From positions 62,001-126,000 of the forward strand of contig NZ_CP053828.1 of the NCBI RefSeq assembly GCF_013372165.1: a DNA stretch of 64,000 nucleotides, given 5' to 3'. Both the position numbers and the translations under genes were made by a program. Position 1 is the stretch's first letter, and each line of letters starts with the position of its first letter. The notes under the pieces were generated by a model. That model was not told the DNA's origin, did no database searches, and saw only the letters and a program-made list of their open reading frames with translations. This stretch comes from Campylobacter hyointestinalis subsp. lawsonii (lineage in GTDB: Bacteria > Campylobacterota > Campylobacteria > Campylobacterales > Campylobacteraceae). Positions 16,637 to 25,898 of the stretch are shown here, piece after piece.

Positions 16637-17715
16637 ATGCGTAAAATCATTATTTTTATATGTATGATGTTGATTGTGGGGGGAGGCTTATCATATTGAT
16701 TAAATATAGATATGCCGATAGTTATAAAACCTGTTTTGCTAGAGAAAGAGTGGATACGCAGAAGCTAAATTTTTGTCAAAAAAATGAAATTTTAGAACTT
16801 AAGGATAGATATTTTATTGATATAAATAATAACAAATATTTATATTACTATATACCTATATCTAAAAATGTATATGATTATAAAAAAAGCGATATGCTTG
16901 GCATTGATGATAATAATATAGTTTATGTTAATTATAAAGAGCCTATTGGAATTCAATACAACCCACTAACAATAGCTCAATACGCATTAACAAATTTTAA
17001 CAAATATATTGATACAAATGATACAATATATAAAGATAATTTTTTTAATCAAGTTGATTATTTGGTTAATAATTATGATAATATTGATAATTCTAATATA
17101 GGATGGCCATATATGTTTGAATGGAAGTATTATGACTTAGATGCAGGTTGGTATTCTGGATTGGCACAAGGTCAAATAACTTCAGTGCTGGTAAGGGCTT
17201 ATCTTATAACAAATAATAAAGAATATTTACCGATTATTTCAAAAGCTATTAATTTTATGCTTAAAGAAATAAATGAAAATGAAAAAGGTTTATTAAGATA
17301 TACGCCTGAGGGTTATGTCTGGATTGAAGAATATCCAAGTAAGAAGCCATCACTTGTATTAAATGGGTTTGTTAGTAGTATAGTAGGACTTTATGATTAT
17401 TCGATATTATTTCCAAACGACGAAGTACGTAAAAAAATATATAATCAACTTATTGTTTCTTTAAAACATAGCATAAATTTTTATGACACTGGGGATTGGT
17501 TGCTTTATGATAGGTATCGTATAAATCGTATTAACAATAATTATATGGAATTTCAAACAAATCAAATGTTGCAAATGTATATAAATACAAATGATGATTT
17601 TTTCTCTGATTTATATAAAAAATATGCAAATTATTCTATTAACAACTACGAATATAGCATTTATAAAGCAATTGAAAGTATATACATTAAATTATTTTAT
17701 TGGTTTAAGAATTAA
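16637..17715 (+). CDS. D-glucuronyl C5-epimerase-like protein, out of frame with its N-terminus at a G6 tract
   Basis: ATG 16637, behind AGAGG, begins MRKIIIFICMMLIVGGG, a hydrophobic signal-anchor-like start, but this frame stops after 20 codons. The main body (open from ATG 16660 in another frame, 351 aa) matches the glucuronyl C5-epimerase C-terminal domain: YNPLTIAQYAL, GLAQGQITSVLVRAYLIT, WIEEYPSKKPSLVLNGFV and GLYDY. One extra G in the G6 run at 16678-16683 fuses the two into about 359 aa with an intact hydrophobic start. The gene is thus OFF by a single base, or is translated weakly from 16660 without the anchor. The family inverts glucuronic to iduronic acid in polymers, so a uronic-acid-containing glycan is implied. 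Confidence 0.78.
16678..16683 (+). repeat. G6 run at the frameshift of the C5-epimerase-like gene
   Basis: Six G followed by AGG. Adding one G (G7) joins the hydrophobic N-terminus to the epimerase body. It is shorter than the other tracts, so either a contracted contingency tract or a fixed mutation. Confidence 0.6.
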
Positions 17716-17717
17716 AT

Positions 17718-19493
17718 ATGTGTGGAATAACAGGAATAATAAGTAAAAAACAGATTGATAAAAATATTATAAAACCTATGACTGATGTGATTGTTCATAG
17801 AGGACCAGATGGAGAGGGGTTTTATTTTGGAGATAATTTTGCTTTCGGCCATAGAAGACTTGCTATAGTTGATTTAAGCCAAGCTGGCCATCAACCAATG
17901 GAGTATTTGGATAGGTATGTCATCACGTATAATGGAGAAATTTACAACTTCATAGATCTGAAGGATATATTGATAAAAGCTGGATATAGTTTTAAAAATC
18001 ATACCGATACAGAAGTGGTTATGGCTAGTTATGATTATTGGGGTGTTGATTGTTTAAATAGATTTAATGGTATGTGGGCATTCGTGATATATGATAAAGT
18101 AAAAGATGAATATTTTATTTCACGAGATAGATTTGGTGTCAAGCCGCTTTATTATTATATAGATGATGAAAAATTCATTTTTGCTTCAGAAATCAAGTCT
18201 ATACTACAATATCCAGACATTAATATAAAACCAAATAATAAATTTTTACAAGATTATCTCAATGATGGTTGCAAAGAATTTATTAAAACAACTGCTTTTA
18301 CAAACGTTTTTAGATTTGATGTTGCATCGTATTTCAAAGGCTCGATAGATGAATTGTTATCTAATTTTAAACAAAATAGGTTTTGGAAACTAAAACCAAA
18401 TTTCGCTTATGAAAAATTCGACAAATCAAAAGCATCAAAATATGCTGAGGAATACTATAATCTTTTAAAAGATGCTGTAAGGATTCGGCTAAATGCTGAC
18501 GTAAAAGTAGGATCAGCACTTTCTGGAGGGCTAGATAGTAGCTCAATAGTATATCTTATAAATCAAATTCTGAAAGAAGAAAACAAGCAAGAATTGCAAG
18601 AGACGTTTTCAAGCGTTTATCATAGCGAAGGAACACAAGATTGCGACGAAAGTAAGTTTATAAAATCTGTTGCAGATCATCTTGGTGTGAATTCAAATAC
18701 AATTGAGCCAAAAGTATCTGATATACCAAATGAACATCAAAAAATGATATACCATCTGGAAAATCCACCAGAAAATACACTAATGTCTAGTTGGCACACT
18801 TTTAAACTGATTGCTTCAACCGAAGTAAAAGTAACACTTGATGGTCAAGGAGCAGATGAGCAATTAGCTGGTTATACTCCATATGTGATGACATATTTGT
18901 CTTCTTTGGGTATGCTTGAGTTACTTAAGGAAAGTTTGTTTTGTTGTAAGAGAATAAAAAATAAAAAAAGTATTATTAGAGGATTTTTGATAGGTTTATT
19001 CAAAAATTTATTTGGACAAAAAATAATAAAATTTTTAATAAATAAATATATGCATAAAAATATCTGTTTTAATCTAAACTCAAGTATATATAAGGATTTT
19101 GAAAGTAGTTTAGTAACTTTGCTGCATTATGCAGATCATACTTCTATGGCACACAGTATAGAATCTCGCATGCCATTTATGGATTATAGACTTGTAGAAT
19201 TTTTAGCATCGATACCGTCGTGTTATAAAATGCATATGGGCTGGACTAAATATATAGCTAGGCTTGCTTTTGACAAGAGATTGCCAGATGATGTTGTTTG
19301 GAGAGTAGATAAAATGGGGTGGCCGATACCTGAAAAGCATTGGTTTGAGGTTGAACTTAAAGATTGGATGAAGAGTATTATTATGGCAAGCAAATATATT
19401 GATAAAATATACAATAGCAAAATAAAGTTAACTTTATCGAAACAACTTCGGATGCTAAATATATCTGTTTTTGAAAAGTGTTTTTTTAAATAG
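17718..19493 (+). CDS. Asparagine synthetase B-like glutamine amidotransferase (second of three)
   Basis: A 591-aa AsnB homologue: Cys2 nucleophile (MCGITGII), RGPDGEGF, YNGEIYNF, and the PP-loop SGGLDSS at residues 269-275. Glutaminase and synthetase domains are both complete. It lies 2 nt after the C5-epimerase-like gene, which favours amidation of a uronic acid carboxylate over free asparagine synthesis. Three divergent copies in one locus suggest different sugar acceptors or positions. It shares the GHRRL and RDRFGVKP motifs with the copy at 20672 and lacks the long insert of the copy at 2168. Confidence 0.9.
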   Translation: MCGITGIISKKQIDKNIIKPMTDVIVHRGPDGEGFYFGDNFAFGHRRLAIVDLSQAGHQPMEYLDRYVITYNGEIYNFIDLKDILIKAGYSFKNHTDTEVVMASYDYWGVDCLNRFNGMWAFVIYDKVKDEYFISRDRFGVKPLYYYIDDEKFIFASEIKSILQYPDINIKPNNKFLQDYLNDGCKEFIKTTAFTNVFRFDVASYFKGSIDELLSNFKQNRFWKLKPNFAYEKFDKSKASKYAEEYYNLLKDAVRIRLNADVKVGSALSGGLDSSSIVYLINQILKEENKQELQETFSSVYHSEGTQDCDESKFIKSVADHLGVNSNTIEPKVSDIPNEHQKMIYHLENPPENTLMSSWHTFKLIASTEVKVTLDGQGADEQLAGYTPYVMTYLSSLGMLELLKESLFCCKRIKNKKSIIRGFLIGLFKNLFGQKIIKFLINKYMHKNICFNLNSSIYKDFESSLVTLLHYADHTSMAHSIESRMPFMDYRLVEFLASIPSCYKMHMGWTKYIARLAFDKRLPDDVVWRVDKMGWPIPEKHWFEVELKDWMKSIIMASKYIDKIYNSKIKLTLSKQLRMLNISVFEKCFFK

Positions 19494-19538
19494 CAAAACT
19501 AAAAATTATAGAAGCAAAAAAGGAAATTTTGTATAAAT

Positions 19539-20684
19539 ATGAAAAATGTGATATTGATAGTTTTAAATAATTTTAAAAATGATAGTCGAGTATTAAAAGA
19601 AAGCATATCGCTAAAAAAAAATGGATATAATGTTAGAGTTGTGGCATTGCACGAAGAATTGCTTTTTGAATTTGATAACATAAATGGTATTGATGTGCAT
19701 CGTGTTAAATTAAAAAGTAAAAAATGGTCAAAAAATAAATTTATTCAGGTATTTAAGTATATAGAATTTACGTACAAGGTTATTAAACTATATCGTAAAA
19801 ATAATATTTTTCACTGTAATGATTTGAATGCTTTGCCAATAGGTGTTCTTATTAAATTATTTTTTAATAAAAAGGCTAAAGTTGTATATGATGCCCATGA
19901 ATTTGAGATAAATCAACTTCCATTCCAGAGTAAATTGTCAATAAAAATCAATTATTTTTTAGAAAAAGCATTGATCAAATATACGGATATTTGTTTTACG
20001 GTAAGTGAGTCTATATCCAATGAATACAATAAGCTATATGGTATCAAACCAACTGTTTTATTTAATGCACCAAGCTTCAAAGAACCTATCAAAACAGATA
20101 AATTCAGAGACACATTGCCTATTAAAAAAGATTCTATCATTATGCTTTATCAAGGTGGATTTATGAAAGGACGTGGTCTTGAGATGTGGCTAGAAGCATT
20201 TAAAAGACGTAAAGATGATAAAGTTGTAATGGTGTTTATGGGGTATGGAGAACTAGAAGAAGATATAAAAAAAGCAGTCAAGAGTACGAGTAATATTTTT
20301 TATCACCCAGCTGTTTCTCCGGACGTTTTGTTAGACTATACTGCCGCTGCAAACGTCGCCGCCGTGCCGTATATATATAATAGTTGTCTTAATTACTATT
20401 ATTGTATGCCAAATAAATTATTTGAGTATACTATGGTTGGACTACCTGTCATTGTATCAAATTTAAAAGATATGGGTTATGTGGTCAAAAAATACAAGCT
20501 AGGAGTAGTAGTAAATAATGATACTATAGATGCTATAAATTTGGCCATAGATGAGCTTCTTGGTATGGATATGGCAAATTTAAGGTGCAACGCCCTTAAA
20601 TTTGCTAAAGAATATTGCTGGGAAAATCAAGAGATAAAAATGATAAACGAATATAAAAAATTGGATCATAAATGTGCGGAATAA
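19539..20684 (+). CDS. Glycosyltransferase, GT-B fold (family 4-like)
   Basis: A 381-aa protein with the GT4-like layout: N-terminal acceptor half with NDSRVLKESISLKKNGY and HCNDLNALPIG, VYDAHEFE, then a nucleotide-sugar half with LYQGGFMKGRGLEMW, VFMGYGELEE and YYCMPNKLFEYTMVGLPVI, the last being the usual acidic/EX7E-type donor region. It should add a sugar to the growing lipid-linked unit at the cytoplasmic face. AAGGA precedes the ATG by about 15 nt. The gene follows a 45-nt gap and overlaps the third AsnB gene by 13 nt. Confidence 0.87.
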   Translation: MKNVILIVLNNFKNDSRVLKESISLKKNGYNVRVVALHEELLFEFDNINGIDVHRVKLKSKKWSKNKFIQVFKYIEFTYKVIKLYRKNNIFHCNDLNALPIGVLIKLFFNKKAKVVYDAHEFEINQLPFQSKLSIKINYFLEKALIKYTDICFTVSESISNEYNKLYGIKPTVLFNAPSFKEPIKTDKFRDTLPIKKDSIIMLYQGGFMKGRGLEMWLEAFKRRKDDKVVMVFMGYGELEEDIKKAVKSTSNIFYHPAVSPDVLLDYTAAANVAAVPYIYNSCLNYYYCMPNKLFEYTMVGLPVIVSNLKDMGYVVKKYKLGVVVNNDTIDAINLAIDELLGMDMANLRCNALKFAKEYCWENQEIKMINEYKKLDHKCAE

Positions 20685-22498
20685 GTGGAATAATCAATAA
20701 AAATAATAATCAGATAAATATCGATGAGATTAAAAAAATAAATGATATTATAGCCCATAGGGGTCCTGATGATGAAGGGTTTTATCTTGGCAAAAATTTT
20801 GCATTTGGACATAGAAGATTATCTATTTTAGATCTTAGTGCTGAGGGGCATCAGCCTATGAGCTATTTTGAAAAATACACCATAACCTATAATGGGGAAA
20901 TTTATAACTATTTAGAGATAAAAGATGAGTTATTACAAGATGGATATGTTTTTAAATCTCATACAGACACAGAAGTTATACTTGCTAGTTATGATAAATG
21001 GGGTGAAAAATGTGTAGAAAAATTTAATGGAATGTGGGCGTTTGCTATTTATGATAAAGAAAAAAATATAATATTTTGTAGTAGAGATAGATTTGGGGTT
21101 AAGCCGTTTTATTATATACAAGTTAATGATAGGTTTGTATTTGGCTCAGAAATTAAACAGCTTTTACCATATACAGAAGCTATGGCTAATAAAGAAATTT
21201 TGATTGATTATATTGTTGCTGGTTTTTTGGAGCATACAAATAAAACTTTTTTTGATGAAATTTATAAACTTCAAGGTTCTCATAATTTAATATATGATTT
21301 AAATTCTCATAAATTTGAGATAAAAAGATATTATGAAATTGAGATTGATGATGTGATTGCAAATCAGAGCTTAGAAAATTCTATAAATTTATATGAAAAA
21401 GAATTAAATAGAAGCATTGACATTAGGCTAAGAAGTGATGTTTTGGTTGGCACTTGTTTGAGTGGCGGGTTAGATAGTTCTAGTATAGCAAGTTTGGCAG
21501 CAAAAAAGTATAACAAAAATGGCAGAATAAAATTTAATGCTATTCATGCTAAAAGTATCGAAAAATCCACAGATGAGAGTGAATTTGCCAAAATTGTTGC
21601 AAATAGTGCAAATTTAAATTTAAATATTGTTGAACCACAAATAAATGACTTTGAAAATTATATTAAAGAAGTTATTTATACACAAGAAGAACCATTTGGT
21701 GGTCCATCTATTTTTATGCAGTATTTTGTAATGCAACAGGCAAAAAAAATAGGTTGTAAAGTTATGCTCGATGGACAAGGTGGCGATGAGACACTTCTTG
21801 GATATGAGAAATATTATCCTGCGATATATATTGATATTTTTAAAAAAGATGGGGTAATATCAGCCTTAAAAGCTGTTATGGACTCTAATAAAAATAATAC
21901 AAAACTAAGTATAAAAAATTTACTAATATATATATTTGGGGCACTTATACATACTTTAAGAAAATTTGAATACAAAAGGCGGACATTTTTTTTAAAAAAA
22001 TATCATAATAAATTTGTCTTTTTACATGCAATCTCAAAAAGCTATTTAAATATTTTTAGCCTACAAAAACAGGAGATAGAATATTTTAATCTCCCTGCCC
22101 TGCTTAGATATGAAGATAAAAATTCCATGAGACATTCTGTGGAGACAAGATTGCCGTTTTTAGATTATAAAACGCTTAATGTTGCACTTAGCGTTAATTC
22201 AAAATTTAAGATAAAAAATGGTTGGAGTAAATTTATTTTGCGCCAAATTATAAGTAAAATATTGCCTAAAGAAGTTGTGTGGAGGAAAAATAAATTTGGA
22301 TTTAATGCGCCTGATAATATTTGGCTAAAAAGTATAGAAAACAAAATGAAAGAGAGCATAAGTAAGTCCGAAATTTTACTAAATTTATGTAATACAGATA
22401 AACTATTATCAAATTTTGATAATTTAAATCAGAATTTAAAATGGCGACTTTATAATGTAAGCGTATGGGAGAAAATATATAATGTTAAAATATCTTAA
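20672..22498 (+). CDS. Asparagine synthetase B-like glutamine amidotransferase (third of three)
   Basis: A 608-aa AsnB homologue with Cys2 (MCGISGII), RGPDDEGF, GHRRLSILDLSAEGHQPM, YNGEIYNY and the PP-loop SGGLDSS from Ser264. Both domains appear intact. It is sandwiched between two glycosyltransferase genes and overlaps both (13 and 17 nt), so it is expressed with them and likely amidates a sugar acid of the repeat unit (inference). One of the three copies could still provide cellular asparagine; sequence context argues that none is a stand-alone housekeeping gene, but that cannot be proved here. Confidence 0.9.
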   Translation: MCGISGIINKNNNQINIDEIKKINDIIAHRGPDDEGFYLGKNFAFGHRRLSILDLSAEGHQPMSYFEKYTITYNGEIYNYLEIKDELLQDGYVFKSHTDTEVILASYDKWGEKCVEKFNGMWAFAIYDKEKNIIFCSRDRFGVKPFYYIQVNDRFVFGSEIKQLLPYTEAMANKEILIDYIVAGFLEHTNKTFFDEIYKLQGSHNLIYDLNSHKFEIKRYYEIEIDDVIANQSLENSINLYEKELNRSIDIRLRSDVLVGTCLSGGLDSSSIASLAAKKYNKNGRIKFNAIHAKSIEKSTDESEFAKIVANSANLNLNIVEPQINDFENYIKEVIYTQEEPFGGPSIFMQYFVMQQAKKIGCKVMLDGQGGDETLLGYEKYYPAIYIDIFKKDGVISALKAVMDSNKNNTKLSIKNLLIYIFGALIHTLRKFEYKRRTFFLKKYHNKFVFLHAISKSYLNIFSLQKQEIEYFNLPALLRYEDKNSMRHSVETRLPFLDYKTLNVALSVNSKFKIKNGWSKFILRQIISKILPKEVVWRKNKFGFNAPDNIWLKSIENKMKESISKSEILLNLCNTDKLLSNFDNLNQNLKWRLYNVSVWEKIYNVKIS

Positions 22499-23612
22499 AA
22501 TAACGCATCTTACATCAGCGCACAGCAGATACGATACTCGCATATTTATTAAAATGTGCTCATCTTTGGCAAAAAATCCAAATTATATTGTAAATTTAAT
22601 AGTAACCGATGGCAAAGACAATGAGACCAAAAATAATGTAAATATTATAGATATTGGTGCAAAAACTGGCAGTCGCTTATCTCGTATGACAAAGACAGTA
22701 AAAAAAATATTTAAAAAAGCAAAAGAATTAAATAGCGACATCTATCATTTGCATGACCCAGAGCTAATACCTATTGGAATAAAACTAAAAAAATTTGGCT
22801 TTAAGGTGATATTTGACTCCCATGAAGACATTTCTAAGGATATATTATCAAAAGAATGGATACCACGATATTTAAGATGGATTATATCATTTATGTATAA
22901 TCTATACGAACGCTACACCTGTTCTAAATTTGATGCCATTATCGCAGCTACACCATTTATAAGGGATAAATTTCTTAAAATAAATAAAAATACTATCGAT
23001 ATAAACAATTATCCTATTTTGTCCGAACTATCAAATTCTACATCTTGGGATGAGAAAAAAGACGAAATTTGTTATATAGGTGGCATATCTCGCATAAGAG
23101 GTGCTATTGAGATAGTTAAGGCGATGGAGTATGTAAAAAACGCTAAATTAAATATAGCAGGGTCATGCGATACGCAAGAGTTAGAAAAAGATTTAAAAAG
23201 CCTGATTGATAAAATTGGGGGAGGGAATAGAGTGAATTTGCTTGGATTTTTAGGAAGACAAGAGGTATCATCCACCATGTGCTCATCAAAAATGGGTCTT
23301 GTTACATTACATCCTATAGTTAATTATTTAGACTCACTACCTATTAAGATGTTTGAATACATGTGTGCGGGAATTCCTGTAATAGCTTCAAATTTTAAGC
23401 TATGGAGAGAGATAGTAGAAAATAATAACTGTGGAATTTGCGTAAATCCACTTGATCCAAAAGATATAGCAAAAGCTATAAATTTCATACTTCAAAATCC
23501 ACAAATTGCTAAACAAATGGGTGAAAATGGTAAAAAAGCCGTAGCACAAAAATATAACTGGGATATTGAAGAGAAAAAATTATTTGCATTATACAAAGGG
23601 TTTTTACAATGA
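22482..23612 (+). CDS. Glycosyltransferase, GT-B fold (family 4-like)
   Basis: A 376-aa GT4-like enzyme. Landmarks are HLTSAHSRYDTRIF at the N-terminus, HDPELIPIG and VIFDSHED in the acceptor half, then YIGGISRIRGAIEIV, GFLGRQEVSS and PIKMFEYMCAGIPVIAS in the donor half. The HDPEL and DSHED motifs parallel those of the enzyme at 19539. The ATG at 22482 overlaps the amidotransferase gene by 17 nt, and the stop overlaps the wecB start as ATGA. The G5-A-G3 run at 23216-23224 is interrupted and in frame, so it is not counted as a contingency tract. Confidence 0.88.
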   Translation: MLKYLKITHLTSAHSRYDTRIFIKMCSSLAKNPNYIVNLIVTDGKDNETKNNVNIIDIGAKTGSRLSRMTKTVKKIFKKAKELNSDIYHLHDPELIPIGIKLKKFGFKVIFDSHEDISKDILSKEWIPRYLRWIISFMYNLYERYTCSKFDAIIAATPFIRDKFLKINKNTIDINNYPILSELSNSTSWDEKKDEICYIGGISRIRGAIEIVKAMEYVKNAKLNIAGSCDTQELEKDLKSLIDKIGGGNRVNLLGFLGRQEVSSTMCSSKMGLVTLHPIVNYLDSLPIKMFEYMCAGIPVIASNFKLWREIVENNNCGICVNPLDPKDIAKAINFILQNPQIAKQMGENGKKAVAQKYNWDIEEKKLFALYKGFLQ

Positions 23613-24670
23613 AAATTCTAACAATTCTAGGTGCAAGACCGCAGTTTATAAAAGCCGGTTCAGTTAGTAGAGAAATAGCAAATTTTAGCGATTTAAATGA
23701 GATAATTATCCATACCGGTCAGCATTATGACGCAAATATGAGTGATATATTTTTTAATGAGATGAAAATTCCAAAGCCTGATTATTTCTTAGGTATCGGC
23801 GGTAAAAGCCACGGTGCGATGACTGGGCAAATGATAGAAAAGATTGAAGAGATAGCGCTTAAACAAAAACCTGACTGGATAATGGTATATGGTGATACGA
23901 ACTCTACTTTAGCAGGTGCTATTGTAGCTAGCAAACTTCATATAAAGCTATCACATATTGAAGCTGGACTTAGAAGTTTTAATATGAAAATGCCAGAAGA
24001 GATTAACCGTATCCTTACTGATCGAGTAAGCGATATACTGTTTTGTCCGACTGAAGTAGCTGTGCAAAATCTAAAAAATGAAGGATATGACAGTTTTGGT
24101 TGTAAGATAGTTCAAACTGGCGATGTAATGTTAGATGGTGCTATGTTTTACAAAAATTTAGCCACAAAACCAAATTTTAATATCCAAAACGACTTTATAC
24201 TTTGCACAATTCACAGAGCTGAAAACACAGATGATACAAAACGGCTAGAAGGCATTTTTAAAGCCTTAAACCAAATAGCAAAAAATAGGCAAATCATCTT
24301 GCCTATTCATCCACGCACACAAAAAATAGTCCAAACTCTAAATTTAGACCTATCAAATTTAACAATAATTCAACCGCTAGGCTACTTAGAGATGGTTTGG
24401 CTTATAAATAACGCCTCATTAGTTATTACAGATAGTGGCGGATTGCAAAAAGAGGCATATTTTTTTGAAAAGCATTGCATAACTTTGCGAGATGAGACAG
24501 AATGGAGTGAGCTTGTAAAGCATAAATTTAACGCACTTGCCGGTGCAAATAGCGATAAAATTTTAGATATTTATCAAAATTTTGATTTTAATAAAGATTT
24601 TTGCATAAATTTATATGGCGATGGCAAAGCAAGCCAAAAAATAATACAAGAGTTAAAAAACTATGAGTAA
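23609..24670 (+). CDS. wecB: UDP-N-acetylglucosamine 2-epimerase (non-hydrolysing)
   Basis: A 353-aa enzyme interconverting UDP-GlcNAc and UDP-ManNAc in the cytoplasm. The sequence matches the family along its length: GARPQFIKAG, HTGQHYD, VYGDTNSTLAG, HIEAGLRS with MPEEINR, HRAENTD, and ITDSGGLQKEA followed by LRDETEW. Length is typical (350-380). It supplies ManNAc or, through related 2-epimerases, FucNAc/QuiNAc-type precursors; the WbuB-like transferase immediately downstream fits the latter, but the specific product is inference. It overlaps both neighbours by 4-8 nt. Confidence 0.93.
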   Translation: MKILTILGARPQFIKAGSVSREIANFSDLNEIIIHTGQHYDANMSDIFFNEMKIPKPDYFLGIGGKSHGAMTGQMIEKIEEIALKQKPDWIMVYGDTNSTLAGAIVASKLHIKLSHIEAGLRSFNMKMPEEINRILTDRVSDILFCPTEVAVQNLKNEGYDSFGCKIVQTGDVMLDGAMFYKNLATKPNFNIQNDFILCTIHRAENTDDTKRLEGIFKALNQIAKNRQIILPIHPRTQKIVQTLNLDLSNLTIIQPLGYLEMVWLINNASLVITDSGGLQKEAYFFEKHCITLRDETEWSELVKHKFNALAGANSDKILDIYQNFDFNKDFCINLYGDGKASQKIIQELKNYE

Positions 24671-25898
24671 AAATATTTTGATAGTAAATTCTTACGCTAG
24701 TGCCCCTAGCTACGGTGGTGGAATGTATAGGCATTACTATTTAGCTAAAGAATTTAATAAAATGGGTTATAAAACAACGATAGCAAGTGCCTCTTTTTCG
24801 CACTTATTTACAAAATTTCCAGCAATTGATAAATCTAAAACTTTCACGCAAGAGATTGTAGATGGAGTCGATTTTATCTGGTTAAAAAGTTCAAAATATA
24901 AAAATTCATTTGATAAAAAACGTGTTTTTACATGGTTTGAGTTTATGTTTAAGCTATTTTTTATCACTAAAATATTAAAGCACAAACCAGATGTTATAAT
25001 ATGCTCTCCGACTGAAGTTTTTTCTATCATTCCATGCTATTTTTTAGCCAAAAAATTTAAGGCAAAACTAGTATTTGAAGTGCGAGATATCTGGCCTTTA
25101 AGCTTGATTGAAATAGGCAAAATTTCAAAATTTCATCCATTTATCATGCTTATGTCCTTAGTTGAAAAATTTGCTATTAAAAAATCAGACCTTTTAGTCT
25201 CAAACCTTTGCTGTTACGATGAACACGTAAAAGAACTTAATATTTTTAAGCCTTTTTACTGGATCTCAAACGGCATAAGTTTAGAACATATAGCACAAGC
25301 AAAGGAGTTGCCATTAAATATAAAAAATCTTATCCCAAAAGATAAATTTATAATAGGATATACAGGGAAATTAGGCATATCAAATGCAATGATTTATCTT
25401 ATAAAAGCTGCAAAAATTTTAAAAGAGCATAAAAATTTAACCTTTGTTATCGTTGGCGATGGTTCAGAAAAAAACACTTTAAAAGATGAGGCAAAAGATT
25501 TAGAAAACGTGATTTTCATAGACCCTATCAAAAAAGAGCAAATCAGCCAAATGCTAGCACTATTTGATGTTTGTTACATAGGATTGCTAGACAAAGAATT
25601 ATTTAAATTTGGTGTCTCTCCAAATAAGCTTTATGACTACATGTATGTCGCAAAGCCTGTTTTAGAGTCTATAAACACCAAAAATTCAATAGTAAAAATT
25701 TCACAATGTGGCAAGTGCGTAAAAGCACAAGATGAAAACGAGATAGCAAAGGCGATTTTACAACTCTCAAATACGCCAAAACAAGAGCTACAAAATATGG
25801 GAAAAAATGGAAAAGAGTATATTTTAAAACATTTTACATATGATAAATTAGCACAAAAATATATTGAAATTTTGCAATTACATTCCTCTCCTTTCTAA
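24663..25898 (+). CDS. Glycosyltransferase, WbuB-like (GT4)
   Basis: A 411-aa glycosyltransferase of the WbuB type (the N-acetyl-L-fucosamine transferase group): YASAPSYGGGMYRHYYLA at the start, FEVRDIWPLSLIEIG and NGISLEHI mid-protein, then GYTGKLGISNAM, IVGDGSEKNTL and SPNKLYDYMYVAKPVLES in the donor half. It probably transfers the second sugar onto the undecaprenyl-diphosphate sugar made by the convergent gene at 25878. Base composition is a little less AT-rich than in 1-22,500. The 3' ends of this and the minus-strand gene overlap by 21 nt. Confidence 0.88.
   Translation: MSKNILIVNSYASAPSYGGGMYRHYYLAKEFNKMGYKTTIASASFSHLFTKFPAIDKSKTFTQEIVDGVDFIWLKSSKYKNSFDKKRVFTWFEFMFKLFFITKILKHKPDVIICSPTEVFSIIPCYFLAKKFKAKLVFEVRDIWPLSLIEIGKISKFHPFIMLMSLVEKFAIKKSDLLVSNLCCYDEHVKELNIFKPFYWISNGISLEHIAQAKELPLNIKNLIPKDKFIIGYTGKLGISNAMIYLIKAAKILKEHKNLTFVIVGDGSEKNTLKDEAKDLENVIFIDPIKKEQISQMLALFDVCYIGLLDKELFKFGVSPNKLYDYMYVAKPVLESINTKNSIVKISQCGKCVKAQDENEIAKAILQLSNTPKQELQNMGKNGKEYILKHFTYDKLAQKYIEILQLHSSPF

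Noticed and set aside
23216-23224. G5-A-G3 run in a glycosyltransferase gene
   Set aside because: Interrupted by an A and short; unlikely to slip at contingency-locus rates.
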